Shown piece after piece: positions 1 through 7,282 of a stretch of 14,175 bases of DNA. The DNA is from Blastocatellia bacterium (GTDB lineage Bacteria; Acidobacteriota; Blastocatellia; Pyrinomonadales; Pyrinomonadaceae), in assembly GCA_013695195.1 (NCBI GenBank), contig JACDAY010000123.1:1-14175 (forward strand), read 5' to 3'. Both the position numbers and the translations under genes were made by a program. Within the stretch, counting starts at the first letter, position 1. Each line of letters starts with the position of its first letter. A model generated the notes under the pieces. That model was given only the letters and a program-made list of their open reading frames with translations, was not told the DNA's origin and did not search any database.

Positions 1-926
1 AGGGCGAACTTCTCGGTCTTGTCGGCGAATCCGGCTGCGGCAAATCGATTACCGCGCTTTCCGTTATGAGACTTATCTCGGAGCCGGGAAAGATCGCCGC
101 AGGTTCGATAAAATTCAAAGGCGAGGAACTGACGACCGCTACCTATGAAAGGATGCGGGAGATTCGCGGCAACGATATCGCAATGATCTTTCAGGACCCG
201 ATGACGTCGCTGAACCCGGTTTTCACTGTAGGTGAACAGATCGCCGAAGCATTGCGGCTTCATCGGAAACTGGATAAGAAACAGGCTTGGGCGGCGGCTG
301 TCGATGCGATGAGGGAAGTTTCGATCCCGGCGCCCGAACGTCGGGCGGCCGATTATCCGCACCAGCTTTCGGGTGGTATGCGGCAGCGTGTGATGATTGC
401 CATGGCGTTAGCGTGCGATCCGGTGCTACTTATTGCCGACGAGCCGACTACGGCTCTTGATGTAACTATTCAGGCGCAAATTCTCGAGCTTTTAAACGAG
501 CTACGCACGACCAGAAAACTTTCGGTTTTGCTCATTACTCACGATCTCGGCGTCGTCGCGGAAACGGCCGACCGCGTTTGCGTGATGTATACCGGCAAGA
601 TCGTCGAAGAATCCGGCGTTGAAGAGCTTTTTATAGACCCAAAACATCCTTATACACGTGGCCTTCTCAAATCGGTGCCGAAGCTGACCGCACATTCCAT
701 AGAAAAAGCGGCTAGGCTTCAAACCATAGAAGGCGTCGTGCCGAGTCCTACTGATCTGCCAAAAGGCTGCCATTTTGCGCCTCGCTGCGAATATCGAATG
801 GAGATTTGCACGCGCGGCGAAATACCGCTGTTTGAACTGGAAAATGATGTAAAAGTCCGGTGTGTTCTTTACAATGAGGCACAGAAGTTTGAGATTGCCC
901 GCGAAAGAGTGTTAGCGGAATCGTGA
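1..926 (+). CDS. Opp/Dpp-type peptide ABC transporter ATP-binding protein (OppD/DppD family), 5' partial
   Basis: Cytoplasmic ATPase subunit of an oligopeptide/dipeptide importer, pairing with the OppF-like product downstream. The reading frame is open from base 3 to the TGA at 924-926 and enters from outside the window. The first ATG (66) is not the true start, because Walker A (GESGCGKS) is encoded upstream of it at 24-47. Further motifs in order are the Q-loop (IFQDPMTSLNP), the signature LSGGMRQR, Walker B (LLIADEPTTALD) and the switch histidine in LLITHDLG. The C-terminus has the Oligo_HPY region (HPYTRGLL) and four cysteines in the spacing CHFAPRC...C...C. In several DppD/OppD proteins these bind an iron-sulfur cluster; that is family knowledge, not shown here. 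Missing are the N-terminal ~40 residues. Permease and substrate-binding genes are not visible and probably lie upstream. Opp cannot be told from Dpp by sequence alone. Confidence 0.95.
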   Translation, partial: GELLGLVGESGCGKSITALSVMRLISEPGKIAAGSIKFKGEELTTATYERMREIRGNDIAMIFQDPMTSLNPVFTVGEQIAEALRLHRKLDKKQAWAAAVDAMREVSIPAPERRAADYPHQLSGGMRQRVMIAMALACDPVLLIADEPTTALDVTIQAQILELLNELRTTRKLSVLLITHDLGVVAETADRVCVMYTGKIVEESGVEELFIDPKHPYTRGLLKSVPKLTAHSIEKAARLQTIEGVVPSPTDLPKGCHFAPRCEYRMEICTRGEIPLFELENDVKVRCVLYNEAQKFEIARERVLAES

Positions 927-969
927 AATGTCGATCAACAGTCTAGATACAATTACAAACGACTTCCTG

Positions 970-1063
970 CTTTGTGTTTCTTTGTGTCTTTCTTTCGTGA
1001 CCTTTGTGTTAAATCTTTTGGTTTGACACAAAGAACACAAAGTCTTTCACAAAGATCACAAAG
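970..1063. repeat. Eight-unit inverted-repeat element (CTTTGTG units) between the two Opp ATPase genes
   Basis: Four copies of a 9-mer close to CTTTGTGTT lie at 970-978, 980-988, 992-1000 (degenerate, CTTTCGTGA) and 1002-1010. Four copies of its complement lie at 1025-1033, 1034-1042, 1046-1054 and 1055-1063. The two halves can fold into one long imperfect hairpin with a 14-nt loop at 1011-1024; pairs 1/8, 2/7 and 4/5 match over 7-8 bp. No promoter or gene is needed to explain it. It looks like a copy of the small dispersed palindromic repeats seen between genes in many environmental bacteria. That identity is inferred, since only one copy is in the window. Confidence 0.75.
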
Positions 1064-1097
1064 GGATTTTGTATACGTTACCGGACATATTTTTATA

Positions 1098-2111
1098 ATG
1101 AAACCGATCGCAGTAAAAAAGCCAACGTCCGACCTTGTGCAGGTTCGCAACTTGGTTAAGCATTTTCCTGTCGAAAACTCCGACGATGTCGTACAGGCTG
1201 TCGATGATGTTTCGTTTAATATCCTGACCGGCGAGACCCTCGGCCTCGTTGGAGAATCCGGCTGCGGGAAATCAACTGTGGGACGCTGCCTTCTGCGTCT
1301 GCATGAGCCGACGAGTGGGGAAGTTTTGTTCGAAGGACAAGACATAATCGGCCTTCCCAACAATGAAATGCAGGCGCTGCGGCGTGAGATGCAGATCATA
1401 TTTCAAGACCCGTACGCCAGTCTAAACCCGCGTCTAACTATTCTCTCGACCGTTTCGGAGCCTCTCAAGATTCACGGTATTGCGAATAAATCCGAGCGAA
1501 AAGAGCGCGTCGCCGATCTATTAACAAAAGTCGGCCTCGACCCGGCGTATATGCACCGTTATCCGCACGAATTTTCCGGCGGACAACGGCAGCGGATCGG
1601 CATCGCTCGGGCGCTTGCCTTGAATCCGAAGCTGATCATTTGCGACGAGCCCGTGTCGGCACTAGATGTTTCGGTCCAGGCCCAGGTCGTTAACCTGCTT
1701 CAGGATCTGCAGCGGGAATTCGGCCTGACATACCTGTTTATCTCGCACGGCCTGGCCGTTGTTGAGCATATCTCTAATCGCGTTGCGGTTATGTATCTGG
1801 GTAAAATCGTCGAGATCGCGGAAGCGAAAGTCCTTTACGAAAACTCGCTTCATCCATATACTCGTGCTTTACTTTCTGCGATCCCGGTTGCCGATCCCAG
1901 GCAAAAACGCGAGCGAATAATCCTTCAGGGCGATGTTCCGACTCCGATCAACCCGCCGTCGGGCTGCAGGTTTAGAACCAGGTGTCCGATTGCCATCGAT
2001 GAATGCGCGCAAGTGATGCCTGAAATGCGGGAAATTTCCGAAGGCCATTTTGCCGCATGCATCAGGATTGACGGTTATGATAAGGCTCCATCGCATGAGC
2101 AAACCATTTGA
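1098..2111 (+). CDS. Opp/Dpp-type peptide ABC transporter ATP-binding protein (OppF/DppF family)
   Basis: Second ATPase of the peptide importer, 337 residues, the usual length for OppF/DppF. Seen in order: Walker A GESGCGKST (52-60), Q-loop IFQDPYASLNP (101-111), signature FSGGQRQR (159-166), Walker B LIICDEP (179-185), switch His217, then the Oligo_HPY tail (HPYTRALL, ~252-259) with four cysteines (290, 296, 303, 321) in the CRFRTRC...C...C pattern. The ATG at 1098 was chosen because the conserved domain begins about 13 residues later. The frame stays open upstream to a TTG at 972, but that extension only translates the repeat element. No Shine-Dalgarno sequence is visible before 1098. An oddity is SHGLAVV after the switch histidine, where the family usually has SHDLAVV (Asp to Gly at 218). 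It probably forms a heterodimer with the upstream ATPase. Confidence 0.95.
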   Translation: MKPIAVKKPTSDLVQVRNLVKHFPVENSDDVVQAVDDVSFNILTGETLGLVGESGCGKSTVGRCLLRLHEPTSGEVLFEGQDIIGLPNNEMQALRREMQIIFQDPYASLNPRLTILSTVSEPLKIHGIANKSERKERVADLLTKVGLDPAYMHRYPHEFSGGQRQRIGIARALALNPKLIICDEPVSALDVSVQAQVVNLLQDLQREFGLTYLFISHGLAVVEHISNRVAVMYLGKIVEIAEAKVLYENSLHPYTRALLSAIPVADPRQKRERIILQGDVPTPINPPSGCRFRTRCPIAIDECAQVMPEMREISEGHFAACIRIDGYDKAPSHEQTI

Positions 2112-2184
2112 AACAAAGTTTTGCGGAAAGGCGTAAGATCAGTTGATCGAATAAGCTTTATCTACTAAAAATCGAGAGGAAAAT

Positions 2185-3108
2185 ATGAATCGTTTGGCTG
2201 GAATTATCGTTGCAGTAATCGGTTTGCTCGTTGCCGTTCTAGCAGTTCTGAAAATCATACCGGATCTGACCTGGACCGGTGTTTTTTTGATTTTGCTAGG
2301 CGGGTTGATCATAGGCCTTAGTTTCGTGAACAAGCCAGATCCTGAAGACACTCCACGAATGTCCACCGGCGAAACGCTCGCGAATATTTTCTTTTCACCG
2401 GCCGAAGTGTTTCAGAATTTGCGCCAACATCCGCGCTGGCTGGCCGCCGTGCTTATCATGTCGGTTCTTTCAGCCATTTTTTTTAGCCTTTTTATGTATC
2501 GGCTGGGGCCGGATCGCGTTACGAATTTCGCGATTGACAAGACAAAGGAAATGTCGATCATGAGCGAAGACGCAAGAACACAGGTGGAATCTACTCGGGC
2601 AAAAGCTCTGGAAGATAACAAAAATCCGATTTTACGCGTTGGGCAAGCGGTTTCAAGTTTTGCAGGATCGGTAGTTAAGTTTGCGATCCTGGGCGGGATT
2701 TTTTTCCTGTTCGCCCTGGCGATGGGGGGCAAAATGAATTATTGGCAGGCGTTTTCCGCCGCTGTTTACGCCGCATTTCCGGTTGCTGTCATTCAATTTG
2801 TGCTCAACACGATCATTCTCTTTATAAAAGATCCCATCGATATTCATCCGATCATCGGCCAAACTTCTTTGATTCAGGATAATTTAGGATTTCTGGTCGT
2901 TCCAGCGGAAAATCCCGTTTTGTTCACGGTTCTCGGAATGCTCGGTTTGCTTTGGTTTTATTGGATTTGGTTGAATGCAACAGGAATAAAAAACACCGGC
3001 GAAAAGGTTAGTTCATCGACTGCGTGGACAGCCGTTCTGACGGTGTATTTCGTTTTGATCGCACTCTTTGCAGTTATGTCGCTGCTTTTTCCGAGTTTTA
3101 TCAGCTAA
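2185..3108 (+). CDS. Yip1-domain multi-pass membrane protein
   Basis: 307-residue inner-membrane protein with about seven hydrophobic segments (approx. 4-24, 29-47, 86-105, 160-181, 188-214, 245-265, 279-303). From residue ~66 it follows the Yip1 family pattern: an IFFSPAEVFQNLRQHPRW entry motif, a charged stretch (108-150), then the paired helices with YWQAFSAAVYAAFPV. The first two helices (residues 1-48) look like a separate membrane hairpin joined to the front of the Yip1 domain by an acidic linker (PDPEDTPRMSTGE). An AGAGGA-like Shine-Dalgarno (GAGAGGA, 2174-2180) sits just before the ATG. Bacterial Yip1 proteins have no settled function, though the eukaryotic relatives act in membrane traffic. 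It lies 73 bp after the OppF-like gene and converges on the MacAB-like operon, so its role cannot be read from its neighbours. Confidence 0.85.
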   Translation: MNRLAGIIVAVIGLLVAVLAVLKIIPDLTWTGVFLILLGGLIIGLSFVNKPDPEDTPRMSTGETLANIFFSPAEVFQNLRQHPRWLAAVLIMSVLSAIFFSLFMYRLGPDRVTNFAIDKTKEMSIMSEDARTQVESTRAKALEDNKNPILRVGQAVSSFAGSVVKFAILGGIFFLFALAMGGKMNYWQAFSAAVYAAFPVAVIQFVLNTIILFIKDPIDIHPIIGQTSLIQDNLGFLVVPAENPVLFTVLGMLGLLWFYWIWLNATGIKNTGEKVSSSTAWTAVLTVYFVLIALFAVMSLLFPSFIS

Positions 3109-3163
3109 AAATCCTGATAATGTTTTTAATGACTTTTCCGACACTCTCAGTTTATAAAACCGT

Positions 3164-4429
3164 TTATTCATATCTAAGAGCTTCGATGGGATCTAAACGG
3201 GCCGCTTTCCATGCCGGCCAGAGGCCAAATATTATTCCGATGCCGACGCTGGCGAAGAAACCGGCCACCGGAGCCCACCACGGGACGTAGGACGGCAAGA
3301 CAAATTTCACCAGAAGTGTCAGCAGCCAACCTAAAAAAAGCCCGAGCAACCCTCCAAAACCGGTCAACGTCGCGGCTTCGATCAAAAACTGCATGAGAAT
3401 ATCGCTTTTCTTCGCGCCTACCGCTTTTCGAATACCGATTTCGCGGGTCCGTTCGGTTACCGACACAAGCATGATGTTCATCACACCGATGCCGCCGATC
3501 ATCAGCCCGATAGACGAAATTACGACCATAGCGATTGCGACGCCGGCCGTGATCGATTGAAATTGGTCGATTATGCTAGCGGCTGTTTCCATCTCAAAAT
3601 TATTCGGCTGCCCAAACTCAACCTGTCGACGGACGCGGAGCAGATCCTGCACATCGTCCTTTGCTTTTTCAAGCATTCCTTCGTTTGCCACTGCAAGAAT
3701 AAAAAGGCTGTCCGCATACGGCTTCAGTTTCAGGGCCGCGCCCATCGGCATATAAATGACGTTGCTCTGATCGGTATTTCCGCCTCCGCCGCCAAAAAGC
3801 TGCTCGCGTTTTTCCAAAACACCGATAATGCGGAATTCCGTCCCACCGATCTCAAGGGTTTCTCCAATAGGCGACTTGTAGGAAAAATAGCTGTCCACAA
3901 CCGATGATCCGATAAGGCAAACGTCAGAATTCGCATCACTTTCGGATTTCGAGAACCATCGGCCGTCAACAAGAATTTGAACTGTTGTCTTCTCTATTTC
4001 AGGCAGGGTGCCTTGTAATTTGACCGCCGTCGATGTCTTGCCGTTTTTTCCGGTCACCATCGTCGCGGCTCCAAAAAGGTTGTTTGACACATCGAGTATT
4101 GGGACGGCCGTTTCGATTGACGCCAAATTTTTAATTGCCTCCGCGTCGTCAACGGTCAAAGCCTTGCGCATACGCTCTTCCTGAGATCGTCGTCCATGTG
4201 TAAAGCCGGGGTTGAATTTAAAAAGAAAGATCGAACGCGTACCGAAAGATTCCACTTGTTTCTCAACGGCCACATTGATACCGCTGATTATTGAGGAAAT
4301 CAGCATCACCGTAATCACCCCAACAACTACGCCAAAAATCGTCAAAAACGAGCGCAGTTTATTCGCCCGCATCGTGTCGAGCGCCATCATCAGATTTTCA
4401 TAAAAGCTGCTGCCAAGGAACTTCAGCAT
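3164..4429 (-). CDS. MacB/FtsX-like ABC transporter permease (permease B)
   Basis: 421-residue permease without an ATPase domain. Layout: N-terminal cytoplasmic segment, TM1 (~28-50), large periplasmic domain (~51-290, MacB_PCD type), then TM2 (~293-322), TM3 (~351-378) and TM4 (~385-408). The cytoplasmic loop after TM2 carries the family motif VTERTREIGIRKAVGA (324-339), which contacts the ATPase. The C-terminus PAWKAARLDPIEALR is also typical. The start at 4429 (MLKFLGSS) was chosen because the 44 in-frame codons further upstream overlap the end of permease A and lack family-like sequence. It starts 28 bp after permease A stops. A run of five glycines (213-217) lies in the periplasmic domain. 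It probably forms a heterodimer with permease A, powered by the ATPase at 6472-7224. Substrate unknown; efflux or lipoprotein-type extraction are both possible. Confidence 0.93.
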   Translation of the reverse strand: MLKFLGSSFYENLMMALDTMRANKLRSFLTIFGVVVGVITVMLISSIISGINVAVEKQVESFGTRSIFLFKFNPGFTHGRRSQEERMRKALTVDDAEAIKNLASIETAVPILDVSNNLFGAATMVTGKNGKTSTAVKLQGTLPEIEKTTVQILVDGRWFSKSESDANSDVCLIGSSVVDSYFSYKSPIGETLEIGGTEFRIIGVLEKREQLFGGGGGNTDQSNVIYMPMGAALKLKPYADSLFILAVANEGMLEKAKDDVQDLLRVRRQVEFGQPNNFEMETAASIIDQFQSITAGVAIAMVVISSIGLMIGGIGVMNIMLVSVTERTREIGIRKAVGAKKSDILMQFLIEAATLTGFGGLLGLFLGWLLTLLVKFVLPSYVPWWAPVAGFFASVGIGIIFGLWPAWKAARLDPIEALRYE

Positions 4430-4457
4430 ATACAATAGGGTAGCTCCAGCGTTACGA

Positions 4458-5693
4458 TTATTCCGCCCGCAGAGCCTCGATCGGATCGAGCCGTGCAGCC
4501 TTCCATGCCGGAAATAAGCCCGCGAGAACTCCGACGACCGCGGATACTCCGATCGAAACAAGGGCAGCGTACCACGGAATTTTTGTTGGAATAAACAACG
4601 AACTTATAATAACGCCGATCAACTCGGCGAGAATTAGCCCGATTAAACCTCCGATCGCGGAAAGGGTCGCCGCTTCGTAAAGAAACTGTTTAAGAATGTC
4701 TGACTGCCGCGCTCCGAGACTCTTGCGAATGCCGATCTCTTTCGTCCGTTCCGTAACCGAAACAAGCATGATATTCATGATGACGATCGCTCCAACCAGC
4801 AAAGCGATAGCCGGAACTGCAAGAATTACAATAAAAGTGGTCCCGAAAAGGCTGTCCCGCAGACCCGCTATCGCGTCCGGCGTAAAGATCGCAAATGTAT
4901 CTTGTTCGTCGACTGTCAGCTTTCTGCGAATCCGCATCAACGTGCGAGCCTCTTCGACGGCATCCTTGAAAAGATTGTCCGATTTTGCCGTGCCTATAAA
5001 ATATAGAAAGCGGCTGCCGCGGAATCCGCCGAAATTCGCGCCGAAGGTCTTTATCGGAAGCTGAACAAATGAATCCTGAGGCATACCAAAAATAGTTCCT
5101 TTGGCAACCTGGACCCCAATGACGCGATAGGGAATTCCGCTAATATCAATCTCCTGCCCGACGGCGTCGCCGCGCGGAAAAAGTTTGTCCGCGACATCCG
5201 CTCCTATAAAAGCTACGCGAACCGAGTTGTTGTTTTCCGCGTCGGTAAAGTATCGACCATCCCGCGTATTAATGTTCTCGATCACTCCGATAACCGGTTC
5301 GGCACCGTCAATCTTCACGTTCTCCATGATAACGGTCCCAACCTTAATATCGCGCTGATTGCCGCCTGCTTTCGCGCCCATCTTCTCAATGACCTGCATT
5401 CGTGATCGAAGATAGTCGATATCCTCAAAAGTCAATTCCTTATTTCGTCGCTGAGCCTCTGCAAGTTTGTCGGTGTTGCTATAATCTATGAAATTAAAGC
5501 GCATTATCGTAAACGAATTTGAGCCGATACCGGCTACTTTTTCGTCAATATATGCGTTAAAACCCTGCAAAAGCGAGAATACGACCATAAAAGCCATGAC
5601 GCCGATGATCATTCCAATAAGAGTTAGGAACGAACGCAGCTTGTGAGCCCAAATCGCCAACAAAGCGAGTTTTAAGGTTTCACTGAAATTCAT
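4458..5693 (-). CDS. MacB/FtsX-like ABC transporter permease (permease A)
   Basis: 411-residue partner of permease B with the same plan: TM1 (~20-43), a periplasmic MacB_PCD-type domain (~44-280), TM2 (~284-311), TM3 (~341-366) and TM4 (~373-397). The motif VTERTKEIGIRKSLGAR (313-329) and the ending PAWKAARLDPIEALRAE match permease B closely, so the two are paralogues. Their periplasmic domains differ strongly, which argues for separate roles rather than a recent duplication. The ATG at 5693 begins MNFSETLKLALLAIWAHKLRS, the normal start of the family; no clear Shine-Dalgarno precedes it. It follows the unknown membrane protein by 60 bp in the same operon. Confidence 0.93.
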   Translation of the reverse strand: MNFSETLKLALLAIWAHKLRSFLTLIGMIIGVMAFMVVFSLLQGFNAYIDEKVAGIGSNSFTIMRFNFIDYSNTDKLAEAQRRNKELTFEDIDYLRSRMQVIEKMGAKAGGNQRDIKVGTVIMENVKIDGAEPVIGVIENINTRDGRYFTDAENNNSVRVAFIGADVADKLFPRGDAVGQEIDISGIPYRVIGVQVAKGTIFGMPQDSFVQLPIKTFGANFGGFRGSRFLYFIGTAKSDNLFKDAVEEARTLMRIRRKLTVDEQDTFAIFTPDAIAGLRDSLFGTTFIVILAVPAIALLVGAIVIMNIMLVSVTERTKEIGIRKSLGARQSDILKQFLYEAATLSAIGGLIGLILAELIGVIISSLFIPTKIPWYAALVSIGVSAVVGVLAGLFPAWKAARLDPIEALRAE

Positions 5694-5753
5694 CGCGGTT
5701 AGATTCTATGAGACAGAGATATGATATGCAACTCATTCGGAAGAGTTTCGCAA

Positions 5754-6458
5754 TCAGCCCGTTTGGCCTTTATACAATTTCCACAGGCTGGCAATATGAC
5801 TGAATAAAACTATCGGTACGACAATGGACGGGAGCCAGACGAATGGGAAATATGTCACGGCAATATTTGGCTGGTCGAATGCGATCTGCTGCATCGGCGA
5901 CGGCAAGGCCATAACCGCATTTGTCACGATATTTAGCAATAGCAGGAGTGTGAAAATGTTCCACGCAGTCAGCAGTGCACGGTTTGTACGACCTGCTCGA
6001 AACGCAGCCCAGTAAACAATCGGTGCTGTTATCCCGGACAAAATATCGAAATTACGGCCTTCAAATGTCATCGCTTCCGGGACAAGTCCGTTCTGAAAGA
6101 GCCAGAGAAGAACGATTTCGACAGGTATACGAATGACATGAAGAAGCGTAAGTGTTTTAAGAGGAAGCCTTTCGATGAAATTTTTGCGGAATAGAATAAA
6201 GAAAAGAGCGATTAGAACAATAGCGGGAAGAACACCGAATGCAAATACTCGAGGCGGTACTACATCCATTCTTTGATAAAAACCGCCCAACGCAAGTGTC
6301 GCCTGAAAGATCAGCCAGAAAGCGATGAGAGCCGTAAGGATTTTCGACGGAAGCGTATCGAATATCTTTTGGCGTATGGCATAAATCAAAAAACCCACAG
6401 TCAGAAATGTGGTTAGGATAAATGTGATTGAGACGTAACCTGGCAGGTTTTCAATCAT
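5754..6458 (-). CDS. Seven-helix membrane protein of unknown function inside the MacAB-like operon
   Basis: I do not recognise a named family. The 234 residues are mostly hydrophobic with about seven membrane segments (approx. 10-27, 38-58, 72-90, 104-122, 135-153, 162-184, 203-222). The most distinctive stretch is polar within the membrane region: RIPVEIVLLWLF (110-121) followed by EAMTFEGRNFDILSGITAP (128-146), which looks like a conserved core and may bind a ligand. There is no signal peptide apart from the first helix, and no ATPase or FtsX motif. A strong AAGGAA Shine-Dalgarno sits just upstream of the ATG, and the gene begins 13 bp after the ATPase stops, so it is surely co-transcribed with the transporter. 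It could be an accessory subunit or an unrelated passenger gene. Confidence 0.8.
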   Translation of the reverse strand: MIENLPGYVSITFILTTFLTVGFLIYAIRQKIFDTLPSKILTALIAFWLIFQATLALGGFYQRMDVVPPRVFAFGVLPAIVLIALFFILFRKNFIERLPLKTLTLLHVIRIPVEIVLLWLFQNGLVPEAMTFEGRNFDILSGITAPIVYWAAFRAGRTNRALLTAWNIFTLLLLLNIVTNAVMALPSPMQQIAFDQPNIAVTYFPFVWLPSIVVPIVLFSHIASLWKLYKGQTG

Positions 6459-6471
6459 ATTTCCTTGTCAT

Positions 6472-7224
6472 TCATTTTATGCGTTCGTCTTTCTCGATTT
6501 GTCCGTCGCGGATGCTGATAATGCGGTGGGCGCGATCGGCGACGTCGTGCTCGTGCGTAACGACAATGATCGTATTGCCTTCGGAATGCAGTTTCTCGAA
6601 CAGCGTCATGATCTCAGCGCTGGTTTTCGAATCGAGAGCACCCGTAGGCTCGTCCGCGAGGAGAATGGAAGGATGATTGACCAATGCCCTTGCGATTGCA
6701 ACACGCTGGCGCTGTCCGCCTGAAAGCTCGTTCGGCCGGTGAGTTACGCGATCTCCGAGTTCAACCGATGCAAGAGCAGCTTGTGCCTTTTCGTTCCTTT
6801 CACCGGCTCTCATTCCTGCGTAAATAAGCGGCAGCTCGACATTATGCAGGGCAGTTGCACGGGCTAGCAGGTTAAATGTCTGGAAGACAAAACCGATCTC
6901 CTTATTGCGAATTCGTGCGAGCTCATCGTCGGTCATTTCGGAGACAAGATTGCCGTTGATCCAGTAATCGCCTTTGCTGGGCGAGTCGAGACAGCCGATC
7001 AAATTCATCAATGTCGATTTACCCGAACCCGAAGGGCCGATTATAGCAAGATATTCGCCTTTTTCTACATGAAATGAAACGTCCCGTAATGCATGAAGCT
7101 CTTCGACACCCATCTGGTAGGTTTTCCAGATGTTCTGCATCGAGATCAGCGTTTTGGAGGCCGTAGCGGCGCCGTTTTGATCCGGTTCAGACACGCCGTT
7201 TTGGTTTTCCATAAATCTATACAT
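6472..7224 (-). CDS. MacB/LolD-type ABC transporter ATP-binding protein
   Basis: 250-residue cytoplasmic ATPase driving the two FtsX-like permeases. In E. coli MacB the ATPase and permease are fused; here they are separate genes. Motifs: Walker A GPSGSGKST (63-71), Q-loop FVFQTFNLL (112-120), signature LSGGQRQR (167-174), Walker B ILLADEPTGALD (187-198) and switch His224 in VVTHEHD. The FNLL after the Q-loop and the DEPTGALDS string are typical of the LolD/MacB/FtsE group. Two ATGs are possible, at 7224 (MYRF) and 7212 (MENQ). Neither has a visible Shine-Dalgarno, and the conserved domain begins near residue 26, so the choice is uncertain by four residues. It lies 58 bp after the adaptor gene, with a hairpin repeat in the gap. 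Confidence 0.95.
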   Translation of the reverse strand: MYRFMENQNGVSEPDQNGAATASKTLISMQNIWKTYQMGVEELHALRDVSFHVEKGEYLAIIGPSGSGKSTLMNLIGCLDSPSKGDYWINGNLVSEMTDDELARIRNKEIGFVFQTFNLLARATALHNVELPLIYAGMRAGERNEKAQAALASVELGDRVTHRPNELSGGQRQRVAIARALVNHPSILLADEPTGALDSKTSAEIMTLFEKLHSEGNTIIVVTHEHDVADRAHRIISIRDGQIEKDERIK

Positions 7225-7236
7225 ATTTTATGTAAC

Positions 7237-7261
7237 GCCAGCGTCTCGCTGGCTGTCCAGC
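7237..7261. repeat. REP-like hairpin between adaptor and ATPase genes
   Basis: GCCAGCG TCT CGCTGGC (7237-7253) is a perfect 7-bp stem with a 3-nt loop. An overlapping second stem, GCTGG CTGT CCAGC (7248-7261), shares bases with the first, so the two cannot form together. A GCCGGC palindrome follows at 7263-7268. The GC-rich stem stands out from the AT-rich start of the ATPase gene. There is no U-tract on the operon (-) strand, so a standard intrinsic terminator is unlikely. It may be a dispersed REP element or an mRNA processing/stability site that sets the adaptor-to-ATPase ratio. Confidence 0.6.
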
Positions 7262-7282
7262 CGCCGGCACAGCAGCGATACT

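Noticed and set aside
972..1097. N-terminal extension of the OppF-like protein starting at the TTG at 972
   Set aside because: The extension translates only the palindromic repeat and spacer, and the protein from 1098 already has full family length.
1094..1099. TATAAT hexamer as a promoter for the OppF-like gene
   Set aside because: It overlaps the ATG itself and has no -35 box at a usable distance.
953..1399. 148-codon reading frame on the - strand
   Set aside because: It overlaps the repeat and the Walker A region of the OppF-like gene in antisense, with no recognisable domain.
2137..2148. GATCA-GT-TGATC palindrome after the OppF-like gene as an operator or terminator
   Set aside because: The 5-bp arms with a 2-nt centre are too short to be meaningful and no T-run follows.
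3109..3163. Terminator between the convergent Yip1 and permease B genes
   Set aside because: The 55 bp are AT-rich, but I find no stable stem followed by a T-run on either strand.
3557..3907. 116-codon + strand frame inside permease B
   Set aside because: It is antisense to the periplasmic domain of a strong family match and shows no start signal or domain.
4430..4561. Longer N-terminus of permease B
   Set aside because: It would overlap the end of permease A and the 44 added residues are unlike the family; the start at 4429 fits the conserved N-terminus.
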